Assembly (NCBI GenBank): GCA_935421135.1
Contig: OW285191.1
Coordinates: 14,387,700-14,451,699, forward strand
Source of the DNA: Bugulina stolonifera
Lineage: Eukaryota > Bryozoa > Gymnolaemata > Cheilostomatida > Bugulidae
Direction of reading: 5' to 3'
Length of the DNA stretch: 64,000 nucleotides
Below the pieces are notes generated by a model. It saw nothing but the letters and a program-made list of their open reading frames with translations, did no database searches and was not told the origin of the DNA. Shown piece by piece: positions 48,612 to 60,349 of the stretch. Position 1 is the first letter of the stretch. Each line of letters opens with the position of its first letter. The translations under genes and the position numbers were made by a program.

Positions 48612-50165
48612 CCTGCACGGTGTTTCGGTTTCAAACGATGTAAACGGTGTGTGAACCCTCGGTGTTACACATCGGCAAATTTTTTATGCACCGAATCGCA
48701 CCGGCACCGTGCCCAAACGATATATCGATGGTTCGGTGTAGTTCGATGTTATCGAACTGGACCGCTATGCTAGTAGTCATTCAATATTCATGTGGTCTAA
48801 TATCACGTGTTCTTGTTTACCTCACTTCAAACTAGGTTGCATACCTTCTCTAATCTGTTTCAACATTAACTGCCATCGTGGCTGTGACTGATTATCAATG
48901 TTGTGGAGGTAATAATTATTATTAAATTATACTAAATTGATTCATAATTACGTAACTTAGCAGATTCTGGTATATTATATTCTATCGTTTGCATATGATT
49001 GCTTTGTTCATGAATAGTGTGCTGAAATAGAACAGTAGTATACGATCGAATATAATGGATTATATTATTTTATAAATAATATAATTAAATTTAAACATAC
49101 CATTGGATTAATTATTTCTATTATAATTAATCTACTACTAATGTTTAAGTTTGGTTATATTCGCTTGTAACTAAGAATAGCTACAATGCTTATAATAGTT
49201 AATCATTATTAATTATGGCTTTTTAATTTAAAATCGTTGTGTAGTTATGCTTTTGGTAAGCACCAGCTCTTTATTTATTTAAAATAAGCTAATACTAATG
49301 TTCAATCAATATTTTGTAGGTAGAATTCATCGGACTGAGCCATCGTAATATCCCATCTGAAGACAAATCTGCTAGATTCAATCGGTGGACACACTGAATT
49401 ATACCAAATCAGCAATCTATCAAGAAAGCTTACAAGAAAGATTCCCTACATTATCATTACATCATATGCAACTATGCTAGCGTTTCTTCTTTCTCTTGTG
49501 ATATGAAGTTAGCCCATGTCATTTTAAATTTGTTATCTTTTTGTGTCAGTGGTACGAGTGTGGTGGAAACAATGTTTGCTGTTTTTTCTTCTGTAATTTG
49601 GTCACAATCAGTAATAAATCTAATAAATTATATGTAGTCGGTTGGGTGTGTGTCCAGCCTCATGTTTTTATATTTAATATATTTATTAAAATAAAAATTA
49701 CATAAAATAGGTGAAGTAAGACCCAATGCAACTTAAGACTCACTAGACTACATGGGCAAATACAAAATCTTGGGAGTAGGAGTAAGCACTGATTACTTTC
49801 ATTAGCCCAATAGCCACTTAAATAAAATAATATACATATACTATGTTTTAATGAAGCCCTGTCTGCCTGCCATATCTGAAAATAAAATAAACAATGGTTG
49901 GCATGAACTCATGTTGCAAGAAAGTGTTGAGGATTTTTGTTCCCTTGTATTGAACGGTCATGATGGGACAACTCTATTAGGCGAACTAGCCCCTGGACCA
50001 GTTCGATCCGGTATATCGAACCAAAGTTGACACCGTCTAACACCGCTTGAGACCAGGATCAAGGGGTCCGGTGCGGTTCGGTATATCGATCCAAATTTGG
50101 CATCGGTTGACACCGAATGAGACTAGGCACAAGAGAACCGGTGTCAACCGGTGTTTGATTACCAC
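48612..50165. mobile_element. Probable non-autonomous DNA element with ATATCGAACC-rich inverted ends
   Basis: The left end region (48612-48770) is rich in CACCG/TTCGGT and contains ATATATCGATGGTTCGG and TATCGAACTGGACC. The right end region (49985-50150) has the inverse pattern (GGACCAGTTCGATCCGG, GGTATATCGA). The interior is AT-rich with no transposase-like frame. The ends are subterminally repetitive and imperfect and no target duplication could be fixed, so the boundaries and class are uncertain. Confidence 0.45.
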
Positions 50166-50497
50166 CACCCCAAAAACCGAATATCAGTGGGGAGGCAACA
50201 GTGGGGAGGCAACTCTTAATTACAGCGTCATAAGCTTAAAGAGTAATCATACATTTACATGTACTTAGCTCAAATTTCACACTGGAAACTAAACTCAATT
50301 ATTGTTTTTAACAACTCCAGTGTACAATGTCAAAAGAAAGCATGTACAATTATGTACAATTAAGATATTCTATACTCAAATATGTATATCTCATAGTTAT
50401 TATTAAATTAGTTGTACTGTAGAACCTGCAATACTACTCATATAATAATATGAATTGGTAAAAGAATTGAGGATTCCCATGCAATCATATAGAAGTA

Positions 50498-50941
50498 CAG
50501 TGAAACTTGCTTAGTTCAAACTCCAAGGGGCCACCATAATTGATTTGGATTAAGCCGAGTTTGAATTAAATGTATGCGATATCTTCATTTTATATAATGA
50601 CATGCATCACATGTACAGGACAACAGTATAAAAACGCATTTATCTAAGGAACAGTAAAGTAATTAGTGGGTTTTCCCAGTTTAGTTTGAGCAGAATCACA
50701 TTGCAGTAGTAACTACTAATAACTACTAACTACTAGCAACGATTATTTGGTGACTAACGCTGGCTGTGATAGTATTATTATTGATTATAGTGTGAGCCTA
50801 AGTTGCATGAAGTTTGAATTACAGATGGTAAGTTTGAATTATTTGAAGCCATTTATATAGCACTCAGCAGGGACCAAGGTTAACAGTTTGAACTAACCAA
50901 GTTTTTGAATTGCCCAAGGTTAAATTAAGCAAGTTCCATTG
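50498..50941. mobile_element. pogo/mariner-like MITE with TA target duplication
   Basis: The ends read CAGTGAAACTTGCTTAGTTC and, inverted, CAATGGAACTTGCTTAATTT. TA is present on both sides (50496-50497, 50942-50943). The 444-bp interior repeats related motifs (AGTTTGAATTA, GTTTGAACTAACC) and has no coding capacity. TA duplication and CAGT-type ends fit Tc1/mariner-pogo elements. Confidence 0.75.
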
Positions 50942-51497
50942 TATGTGCATTTCATGGTTCCACTTTCTTCAGACAAACCTACAGCGGCTACCGTTGTTGT
51001 TATCTAAAATATCTTGGTTTGTAATACTGTAAGTAGAGTGTTATTGGTTCGAACTAAAGTGTGAACCATGTCACTGTATTTTATAGTAGCCGAAGTCCCT
51101 ATATGTTGGATGTTACAGTACCTATGTGGGAAAACTCACAGAACTGTGAGACTTGATGAATGTTTAATTATGGTCAGCTTGCTCCAACAGGGCCCTGTGG
51201 AGTGATAGGCATTAGGATATTCAATTATTTAGTTAGATATTTCAGCATAACATCAGCTTACTGCTTGCTGGAAGCAGGTTCAAATCTGATTAGAGATCAT
51301 TGGCGAATCTCTCATTGTATTTACTCATTGTAGGATGTCCTTAGCATATGTTCATAAGGAAATGAGGAAATATAGAAAGACTTGGTATTTGTATCTATTG
51401 TATATTTCTATTAGCACAACATGTACCAGCAGAGTTATCTAAGGCACTGTTAAAGTACCTGACAGTAGTGTCACAGAGCAGTCAAACAGTAACTAAG

Positions 51498-54225
51498 ATG
51501 AGAATCCTCTACTTTGCTGTATTGGTTGGAGTAATTGGCAGCATGGGGGCCATTGGTGAGTAAAGTGTATATACATTATACATGTAAACATAACATCAAA
51601 CATATAGCGGCTACTATAAAAGCTGCTGAGTGTTGTATGCTATACAGAACTCAAAGATATCGTCATTTCTTGGAAGTTGACATAGAGCAGGTCTGAGGTG
51701 AATTGAAAGCCCTTAAATACTATCTATAAAGGACTATTAGCAAACTAATATTTATACATTATTTATATTAGTGAGCTTCAATGCATTTTGTTGCCCAAAC
51801 AACCAGATACATGTGTACATTAGAGTTGGACATTTTAGTAAATAGCCTAGTCATACTCATATGTTCCTCTTTTAGCCTCTGTGCTTTGACTTATTTTATT
51901 TTATTTTGTTTGTAACAAATGATTGACACTCTTTTTGCTTTTCAGAGTGGTCTAGAGGCTCCTCTCTCAGCATCAAATCCATAATAAAAACCACAACTTA
52001 TTCCAAAAATGGTATATTTTATAATTTTAGCTGAACCTCCTGACTTTTGCTTCTTACCAAAAGTGACTGGACCCTGTAAAGCATACATGCCAAGTTACTA
52101 CTACAATAAGAAAGTCGGTGCATGTCTCCGCTTCATTTATGGAGGATGCCGAGGAAATGCGAACAGATTCAGGTAAGCTGTTGAGGCCAACAATTGCCAG
52201 TATTTTCAAAAGCTCTCTTCCCGGTTTACTTCTGTTTGACCCCCCCCCCCTCCACCCCCAACTCAATTCCTCTAGCCATGAGAAAAAATTTTAGGCTGAC
52301 AAATTTTGTGTTTAGTACTGTAGCTAACTCCCCCACCCAGCAGCAATCTGGTTATTTAGAGAGGATAATGTAATTGAGTATCAAGACATGCTACATTATT
52401 GTGTTATGAGGAGTGACACTGCCTCCGCTAACACTAATCTACTGTATCTACTGTATTCACTGTATCTGCTGTATCTACTGTATCTACTGTATTCACTGTA
52501 TCTGCTGTATCTACTGTATCTACTGTATCCACTGCAACTACTGTATCCACTATATCTGCTGTAACTACTGTATCTACTGTATCCACTGCAACTACTGTAT
52601 CCACTGTATCTGCTGTATCTACTGTATTCACTGTATCTGCTGTATCCACTGTATCTGCTGTATCTACTGTATCTACTGTATCTACTGCATCTACTGTATC
52701 TACTGTATCTGCTGTATCTGCTGTATCTACTGTATCCACTGCAACTACTGTATCCACTGTATCTGCTGTAACTACTGTATCTACTGTATCCACTGCAACT
52801 ACTGTATCCACTGTATCTGCTGTATCTACTGTATCCACTGTATCTGCTGTATCTACTGTATCCACTGTATCTGCTGTATCTACTGTATCTACTGTATCTA
52901 CTGCATCTACTGTATCTACTGTATCTGCTGTATCTGCTGTATCTACTGTATCCACTGCAACTACTGTATCCACTGTAACTACTGTATCTACTGTATCCAC
53001 TGCAACTACTGTATCCACTGTATCTGCTGTATCTACTGTATCCACTGTATCTGCTGTATCTACTGTATCCACTGTATCTGCTGTATCTACTGTATCTACT
53101 GTATCTACTGCATCTACTGTATCTACTGTATCTGCTGTATCTGCTGTATCTACTGTATCCACTGCAACTACTGTATCCACTGTATCTGCTGTATCTACTG
53201 TATCTACTGTATCTACTGCATCTACTGTATCTACTGTATCTGCTGTATCTGCTGTATCTGCTGTATCTGCTGTATCTACTGCATCTACTGTATTATGGTC
53301 GTATTTCATTGACCACTATAATTGATGCACTGCACAATGTGCGCCGAGACAGTTTTACATACCATTGTACCTTAGTCCTCTTTTTAGTCTGGGTGTAACT
53401 TCGGGTATTTACTATATATTAACCTCTTGACTGGAAGGATTTTCAATAATACATAAGTAGCCGACTTTCCCCTTTCACAACCCAGTTGGTTGCTGACTGC
53501 TAATGACAAGCACTACCTGGATTTGGCTTCCCAAAAGCAGACTTCTCCAGGACGGTAGCCAGGATCCAGGATTCTACCATAACAGGCACTGATCCTGTTT
53601 TCCTGTGCAGATGCATCAGTTCTCTCTAATCCAACTTTGGGCTGTGCCCATGCAGGCCGGTTGGAAATTCATCTCCATATACATGTACTTTGTCCCTGCT
53701 GCTGGTGAATTGTTTTCTCACACCTAGACCAAGAACAGCGGTTGTCTTCCCCTGCACATATCTAAGGACACTAAGCTTGTATCTGCTTGGTTGGCCTTGC
53801 TCTCAATCTACACTTCCCTGAATGAGAAGTGTACAACAGTATTATACTTTTAAGCTCTCAGCTGAAGGCATGCAAGAAAATTTTATAGCATTTTGTACCT
53901 GCTAGGCCTCAGTTTAGGCCTCTACTTCCTGCATCATTAATTTTGTATTGTGCACTAATATTTTAAAGAATAACCCAACAATAAGCGCTGGTCTCCATTG
54001 TATGTGTGTAGGGGACTAATTCTGGAAACTAATATACATGTATATCCATTATACATTAGGACCAAGTGTGCTTCATCTTTAGTCACTTAGAATTGGCAAA
54101 AGATTCTATCTATCTACATGTATGCTGTAATGCGGTTCTCCAAGGTTATTTCACTAAAATTATTACTCTGCTGTAGGTCCCTTGAAGAATGCCAAAGGAC
54201 TTGTGAGATTCCAGTTCCTTACTAA
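51498..54225 (+). CDS. Secreted single-Kunitz-domain protease inhibitor, gene D
   Basis: CDS exons: 51498-51555, 52031-52172, 54177-54225, together 82 aa. Exon 1 encodes a signal peptide ([17 protein letters not shown]). Exon 2 carries the Kunitz core and exon 3 closes it ([16 protein letters not shown]). All six cysteines are present with spacing 8-15-7-12-3 ([18 protein letters not shown]). P1 is Lys (GPC-K-AY), suggesting trypsin-like targets. Introns are phase 1 and phase 2, as in genes A-C. Intron 2 contains an 0.86-kb 9-bp-period microsatellite. AATAAA at 54304 may be the polyadenylation signal. It lies divergently to gene B, and its upstream region (51000-51370) is repeated in the other units. 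A direct repeat of about 150 bp (50208-50358 and 54446-54600) flanks the gene, with another copy at 38634-38790. Confidence 0.9.
52438..53292. repeat. 9-bp-period microsatellite array (ACTGTATCT family), about 95 units, in intron 2 of gene D
   Basis: Nested higher-order periods of CTGTATCTA, CTGTATCCA, CTGTATCTG and CTGCAACTA variants. Because the period is three codons and the units lack stops, one long frame per strand stays open (299 and 291 codons), producing Cys-Ile-Tyr or Asp-Thr-Val repeats. These have no start context, lie within an intron, and are artefacts. The array is absent from the homologous orphan copy at 38.2 kb. Confidence 0.95.
53300..53995. other. Intron 2 of gene D, unique part
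   Basis: Less AT-rich than the surroundings and missing from the orphan copy at 38.2 kb, so probably inserted together with or next to the microsatellite. No frame or element ends recognised. Confidence 0.4.
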
Positions 54226-54390
54226 AGAGATGATGCACATGTAGACACAAGCATTCCTATTCATTCTCATCTATCGTGGATACATTTTTATAAACAACTG
54301 TTCAATAAATGTATCACTTTGAATCGTATCTGCTGTGTGGTAATTCCTATACAACATGTTGAATACCCAAATGTTATCTTCTTAATAACA

Positions 54391-54444
54391 TACATGTACA
54401 TGTACATGTACATGTACATGTACATGTACATGTACATGTACATG
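54391..54444. repeat. (TACATG)n microsatellite
   Basis: Nine uninterrupted 6-bp units of a self-complementary sequence, in the 3' flank of gene D. The orphan copy at 38.6 kb has only a short version. Confidence 0.95.
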
Positions 54445-54599
54445 GACGAGTGTGCAACTCTTAATTACAGCGTCATAAGCTTAAAGAGTAATCATACATT
54501 TACATGTACTTAGCTCAAATTTCACACTGGAAACTAAACTCAATTATTGTTTTTAACAACTCCAGTGTACAATGTCAAAAGAAAGCATGTACAATTATG

Positions 54600-55085
54600 T
54601 CTAACGTACACCAAATCATTAGATTTTAATAAATACGAGACGAGACACTGCCAATAGCATTCTTGAGACATCTAGCTATAGAATAGAGTATGCTTCAATT
54701 TTAGTTTTTGGCTTAACCTCATCCCCATTAGTTCATACTAAATTTAGTCAGCGATCAACAACTATCATTATTATATACAATGTAGGTTAATATTTCTGCA
54801 CTAGTATTATATTCCTGTATACTCAACACCTGCAGCCTCAAGAGAAAATAATTCCAAAACTGGGATACATTCGGGCTATAAGGGTGAGACAGAAACATGC
54901 CTAACATACTAGTCTTTACCAAATCGGGTAAATTAGCTACTGAATGCTGAGACACTATATGAGTGTTTCTATTGAATAAAATATTATTGATAAGCAAACC
55001 AAGGATGTTACCTACATGTAAATGTGCAGAAATGTATGAGATGGGAGATAACTCTCAGTTGTGTTACAGTTGTAGAGTGTGACAT
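54600..55085. other. Spacer between Kunitz genes D and C
   Basis: The left part matches 38780-38925. No gene seen in the remainder. Confidence 0.4.
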
Positions 55086-55087
55086 TT

Positions 55088-55215
55088 TAAAAACAGCCAT
55101 GGCCTAGGGGTTAGTGCTCTGGACTTCTATGTGGGGCATTCAGATGTAATTCCCATAAAAGTCATTGGTCGTGTCAGGAAGGGCATCCAACCTTATAATG
55201 CTCCTGTTCTACAAT
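55088..55215 (+). mobile_element. tRNA-derived SINE (plus strand), degenerate
   Basis: An A-box-like ATGGCCTAGGGGTTAG is followed by a decayed B-box region (TTCAGATGTAATTCC) and then GTCAGGAAGGGCATCCAACC. The last motif corresponds to GGAAAGGCATCCAGCC in the SINE at 20990-21240, so the two share a body or LINE-type tail. Confidence 0.6.
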
Positions 55216-55527
55216 GTACACGTACCTTAGTAACTTTGTCAATCATGGTAGAATGCTTTTCTCACCCCAAAGTAGAAAAATGCAGATCTAGTTACATGTA
55301 GATTATTGTCTTCTTGCCTGAGATTAATAGCAGAAAATAAAATGGACAAGTTTTGCGCAAAATCAAAAATTTTATTTTATTAAGAATCTAACGGTTTAGA
55401 TTGAGTATACATCAAACATAACACTCCCTCTGTTTGCTTGGTTAAAATTACCTAATTGGTTACAGAGGTGAAAATTTACTGTTTCCAACACTGTTATGTT
55501 TGTCCAATATTAGCTTGTTTCACCAAA
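55216..55527. other. Intergenic, no gene seen
   Basis: AT-rich sequence downstream of Kunitz gene C. Nothing supported. Confidence 0.4.
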
Positions 55528-56968
55528 CTAGTACAAACCATATCTAGGTCGGCAGAATAACTGGCAGTCCTCCAGTTTCCTATAATAAAGAGTAAAGTAT
55601 TTGTTGTAACACATGAGTATACGTAATTAGTACAACCTTGTCAAACCTACATGGAAATTAGCAGCTTGCTCAAGAAAAGCACACTAAATAATACATTGTA
55701 CATCTATATTTTCTCAAAGGAAGATAATAGGCATATTCGAATACTATATATTATTTGCTTCGGTTTGGACTAAGAACAAAGGCTATTTCAAATTTGTCCA
55801 CTGTGCACTGAATTGTTAAATGATCTCTAATATTGTGAATTTGTCAACAGTTTTTGCTATTTCCAATTTGTATAAAAGAAAAAATTGATGAAATTCAAAA
55901 CTGACTCAAATCTGTTTTCGTTTCCCCGACACCCTCCATAAGTAAACTTTTCACATCTTCTGGTATATGAGTTGAAGAAATAACGGGGTATAGCAGCTTT
56001 GCATGGCCCAGGGACAGCAGGTAAACCACAGATTCTTCTAATTGCGTATGTACATTCCCTAGAGCATTCTCCCAGACTACTGCAACATAAATGCACACAT
56101 TTGATCTTCTCAGAGCCTAACAAGAGAGCAAGATGTTGGATATTTTCTCAGACTACTGGGCGTAGAGGAAAACCTTGATTTGATGTGAATGCACTGCACG
56201 GCATGTGCATAGTGCATAATGTTATTGCATTGGCTAAGCAAAATGTATAGTACAATATACATGTAACTATTGCATCAATTCCCATGGCATTTACTGTATG
56301 AAATCTACTAATAGTAGTTAGTCGAACTTTACTCTGTTACTGCTCAGTATTTTAGCAAGGTATAAAGAAAAGGTACTCTTGTCTAGACTGTGCTTTAGAG
56401 TACATAATATAATGGATACAAGTACTATAATATAATATGTGAATTAAATGAAGCCAACTTTGGATATAGCAAGCCAGAAAATGTTGTGGAAGTCTTAAAT
56501 TATTTCTGCCTTGTATTTTGGTCAGCATAAACTATAATGATTGGGCATACCGTTGCTTAGTTCAACAAGAGATAACTCACGTAAATCTGTTCTCATTTCC
56601 ACCACATCCACCATATGTAAAAGGGCGACAACTTCCTACACCAGCATCATAGTAGTATCTTGGGAAGCTTCCTCTACAAGGGCCGGGATCCTTTTCCTCA
56701 AAACATCTATCCGTACTAACCTCATATGCTACAAATTCAATAAGCATGCACAAGTGTAAAACAAAATACTAGTATAATCTGACAGAAGGTAGGTAATAAA
56801 GTAGCAGATCTGACTGCCTTTTTAGAATTCACAAATGATGGTCTAAATAGTACAACAGACTATAACAAAATTTATTTAAGTTCCACTATGCTAAGTTATC
56901 TCACCTGAGGCTTGTATGCTACTAATTACTACAATCAGTAGAGCTATATGCAAGTATAGTTTCGTCAT
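55528..56968 (-). CDS. Secreted two-Kunitz-domain protease inhibitor, gene C
   Basis: CDS exons (minus): 56905-56968, 56581-56728, 55906-56079, 55528-55579, in total 145 aa. Signal peptide LHIALLIVVISSIQA. Both domains have the full 8-15-7-12-3 cysteine spacing ([36 protein letters not shown]; last exon [16 protein letters not shown]). P1 is Arg in domain 1 and Lys in domain 2, where genes A and B have Glu, so inhibitory specificity has probably diverged. The exon 3 donor is GA|GTCAGT, weaker than GTAAGT in A and B; read-through would instead add a short hydrophobic tail and lose the last cysteine pair. No intronic relic exon is visible here. TATATAAAA at 57040-57048. It should be secreted and inhibit trypsin-like proteases. 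Confidence 0.87.
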
Positions 56969-57039
56969 TCTCACAGATATCTACCAGTGTACTGATCAAC
57001 AGAGTAGTCTTTCCAGTAGTGGTACCGGAGAGGCAGGAG

Positions 57040-57048
57040 TTTTATATA
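57040..57048 (-). promoter_or_regulatory. TATA box of Kunitz gene C
   Basis: TATATAAAA, about 72 bp upstream of the start codon; conserved in genes A and B. Confidence 0.6.
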
Positions 57049-57189
57049 CACCAAGTGAGAGGATATGCATGTAATCCATCATGACAGAAATATTGAGTTA
57101 TTGCAAAACAATAGTATATTGTTATAATTATTTCCTTGTTTCCTGTTTACCTTGGCGTACCAGTCTCTGGTGGCAAGTGCCTGTAGCAA

Positions 57190-57420
57190 AGTCTTGGTTT
57201 ACAAGTAAGATTGGATTGTTATTGGTTAAGGCTGAAGAGTGAATCATGTCACTGCATTTTTATTCTATTCAAAACATGCAATTATAGAGTTTAATATTTT
57301 AACAAATGTCAGCTTATTGGTGATTGGTTAATCTCTCGTCTAATCCCTCATTGGGGGAAATCATTTTTATGTGATCATGGAAAAATGAGGAGCTATAAAA
57401 TATGTTTGCTTCCCACTATT
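57190..57420 (+). promoter_or_regulatory. Remnant of the plus-strand Kunitz upstream region (unit C)
   Basis: Short blocks (GTCTTGGTTTACA, GATTGTTATTGGTT, GAGTGAATCATGTCACTG, CAGCTTATTGG) match the upstream region of gene D at 51000-51330 and its copies at 34.4 and 39.9 kb. No plus-strand Kunitz exon follows in this window; a minisatellite begins at 57511. Confidence 0.45.
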
Positions 57421-57510
57421 AGACATCAATAATCTAAAGAGATATACGTCTTTATTTGATTGAGATTCCAGCAGATATGAAGTATCTGATGCCACTTACA
57501 CTATCCTTTG

Positions 57511-58405
57511 GATTATAACACTGACCATGAAGATTATAACACTGACCATGAAGATTATAACACTGACCATGAAGATTATAACACTGACCATGAAGATTAT
57601 AACACTGACCATGAAGATTATAACGCTGACCATGAAGATTATAACGCTGACCATGAAGATTATAACGCTGACCATGAAGATTATAACACTGACCATGAAG
57701 ATTATAACACTGACCATGAAGATTATAACACTGACCATGAAGATTATAACACTGACCATGAAGATTATAACACTGACCATGAAGATTATAACACTGACCA
57801 TGAAGATTATAACACTGACCATGAAGATTATAACACTGACCATGAAGATTATAACACTGACCATGAAGATTATAACACTGACCATGAAGATTATAACACT
57901 GACCATGAAGATTATAACACTGACCATGAAGATTATAACACTGACCATGAAGATTATAACGCTGACCATGAAGATTATAACACTGACCATGAAGATTATA
58001 ACACTGACCATGAAGATAATAACACTGACCATGAAGATTATAACACTGACCATGAAGATTATAACACTGACCATGAAGATTATAACACTGACCATGAAGA
58101 TTATAACACTGACCATGAAGATTATAACACTGACCATGAAGATTATAACACTGACCATGAAGATTATAACACTGACCATGAAGATTATAACACTGACCAT
58201 GAAGATTATAACGCTGACCATGAAGATTATAACACTGACCATGAAGATTATAACACTGACCATGAAGATTATAACGCTGACCATGAAGATTATAACACTG
58301 ACCATGAAGATTATAACACTGACCATGAAGATTATAACACTGACCATGAAGATTATAACACTGACCATGAAGATTATAACACTGACCATGAAGATTATAA
58401 CGCTG
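57511..58405. repeat. 21-bp minisatellite, about 42 copies
   Basis: Unit GATTATAACACTGACCATGAA. The only common variant is AACGCTG for AACACTG, in at least eight units, in runs and singly. The period is seven codons, and two frames on each strand are open for about 300 codons. Neither start context nor splice sites suggest a gene. Confidence 0.97.
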
Positions 58406-60349
58406 GCCGCTGGCCATGAACTCGTAATTAATATAATCCAAGTTCAATTTTGCAAGTTGGCACCAACAAATCTGTTGCGCTTAGACAGGTAAATCTGTAT
58501 GTGAAAAAGCAAATGTCCACCTTGCCCCCTGCTTGTCACAATCCTTACTACATGTGTATTTAATACAGAATGTACGCATAATATATATTTTTGCGTCTGG
58601 CTGGATAGCTGAGGCACAGCAGTACAATACGCTGGCCAGATTACAGGAGAGAGGGAGTCAGAACAGGCTGAGCAACCAACAGAGAGCTAGGGCTAGAGAA
58701 AGTGAGCAGGTCTAACCTGACACACTGTATGCACACAACGAGGTCGTGTGCTAACTAAGAGAGGTTAGGGGGGTCAAAGGTGCCGTAAGAGGCCTCAGAG
58801 TCTGTCCAAGACCCAGTTGTGTGGATCGTGGTGTGAGATAAGTTTCTATAGTTGTAGGTAGCCTAGCAGAAGTAAAAAATTACAACTGAGGGGAGGGGTT
58901 GGAATGCTGAGTCCTAGTACTTACTTGTACTTGTACTGTACTTGGAAAGACTCAAGACCAGCTAGACGTGCTTGATACCCTACTGTTAGCAGCAAGAGAC
59001 TACTGATGTATGAAGGCAAAATTGAGCTACTTATAAATTATAATGAATCTGGTTTCGGTCCAAGTTCAAAAGTGGTTTATAGCAACAACAGTGTACAACG
59101 GCAAAGCGCTGCATGTTATTCCTTGACTCTTGGAGTGAGGGAGGGCAATTATTACTTGGCATAATTTAGTATTTTGTAGTTTTCTATTTAGGTCAAACTG
59201 ATAATTAAACCTACACATTGTTTCTACTAGAGCTAACCACAGTTGCTATTATAGGACTTGGCATCGCATACAAATGTATACTTGTTTTCTAAATTTGTGC
59301 TATAAAATATCAAGGTAGCCATTGGGTAAACTGTAAAAAGTATATGTGGCTAGTGAAAGTAACTTTATACACGTGTAGAGAGTATATAGCGTATGTAGCG
59401 TATATAGCGTATATAACGTATATAGAGTATATAAAATATATAGAGTGCATGTATATAGAGTATATTATAGAGTATAATATAGAGTATATAGCGTAGATTA
59501 GCGTAGACTAGCAACATAATTATGAACTGAAGTAGTATAACATTGCAGACTCTGGTATATTGCCTCGGAAGCAACTGAAATAAAATGCTATTGTTGACAT
59601 GAAGTAAAATAACAGAGCTTTACCTTTAATTTCAACAATCAAGACACTAAGATATCTACATGTAACTTATTGAGGACATAATGTTAAGAGTCTAGTAGAA
59701 CCAGATAAATGAATTATGATGTAGTGGAATCAAAACGGGTTCCTAGAAACATTACATACATGTAGGTATACTATAACAGAGCTGAACAAATCTGTAATAC
59801 TCTCATACCAATCACACTATTATAAGGCAAGTATATATTTACATAAAGGCTACATGTAATTATTGTGATATTATTCTAAACTAGAACATCTGTATTTCCA
59901 ATTTTTTCCACCCCAGTTAATTAATTAATTACTAATCTGAAGCCATAATATCATTCTTTTTAATCTAATCTCAATTGTGTTTATATCTAATAGTACGCAG
60001 TATTTCATATATACATGTACTTAGTATAAATAAATATATGTTTCTTAACCCATTTGAACACTCATAGCTCAGTATTAAATTTTGTGAGTGTATGAAGTAA
60101 AGAGAACACAACTCACAAGTCATTACATTCACTGCATTTGTTGACTTTGGTATTGTGGTGAAACAGCCTCCGTGGTCATGGCACCTAGGCCAGCCACACA
60201 AACATTAGCGTTAATAGCTGACATTGAATTACTATACATAATCTTATCCATGCATGACATTGTTATCCATATTCATCCATGCAATCATTATTATCTTATA
60301 TACTGCGTATCTTATATATATACATGTATATGTACTAGCAATCAAGCCT
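58406..60349. other. Intergenic, no gene seen
   Basis: 58600-58900 is more GC-rich and purine-rich, with a small frame (AEAQQYNTLARLQERGSQN) that could be a remnant of an element; not assignable. 59377-59515 is a degenerate repeat. The rest is AT-rich. Confidence 0.4.
59377..59515. repeat. Degenerate AT-rich tandem repeat (GTATATAGC-type unit)
   Basis: About 13 imperfect copies of a 9-10 bp unit GTATATAG(C/A). No further meaning is visible. Confidence 0.85.

Noticed and set aside
52413..53312. 299- and 291-codon open frames on both strands
   Set aside because: Entirely explained by the 9-bp repeat in intron 2 of Kunitz gene D; repetitive Cys-Ile-Tyr or Asp-Thr-Val peptides, no start context or splice support.
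57452..58492. Four overlapping open frames of about 300 codons on both strands
   Set aside because: They come from the 21-bp minisatellite, whose unit has no stop in these frames.
58533..58715. 60-codon frame rich in Gln/Arg
   Set aside because: Too short, no family motif, no splice or promoter context; possibly element debris.
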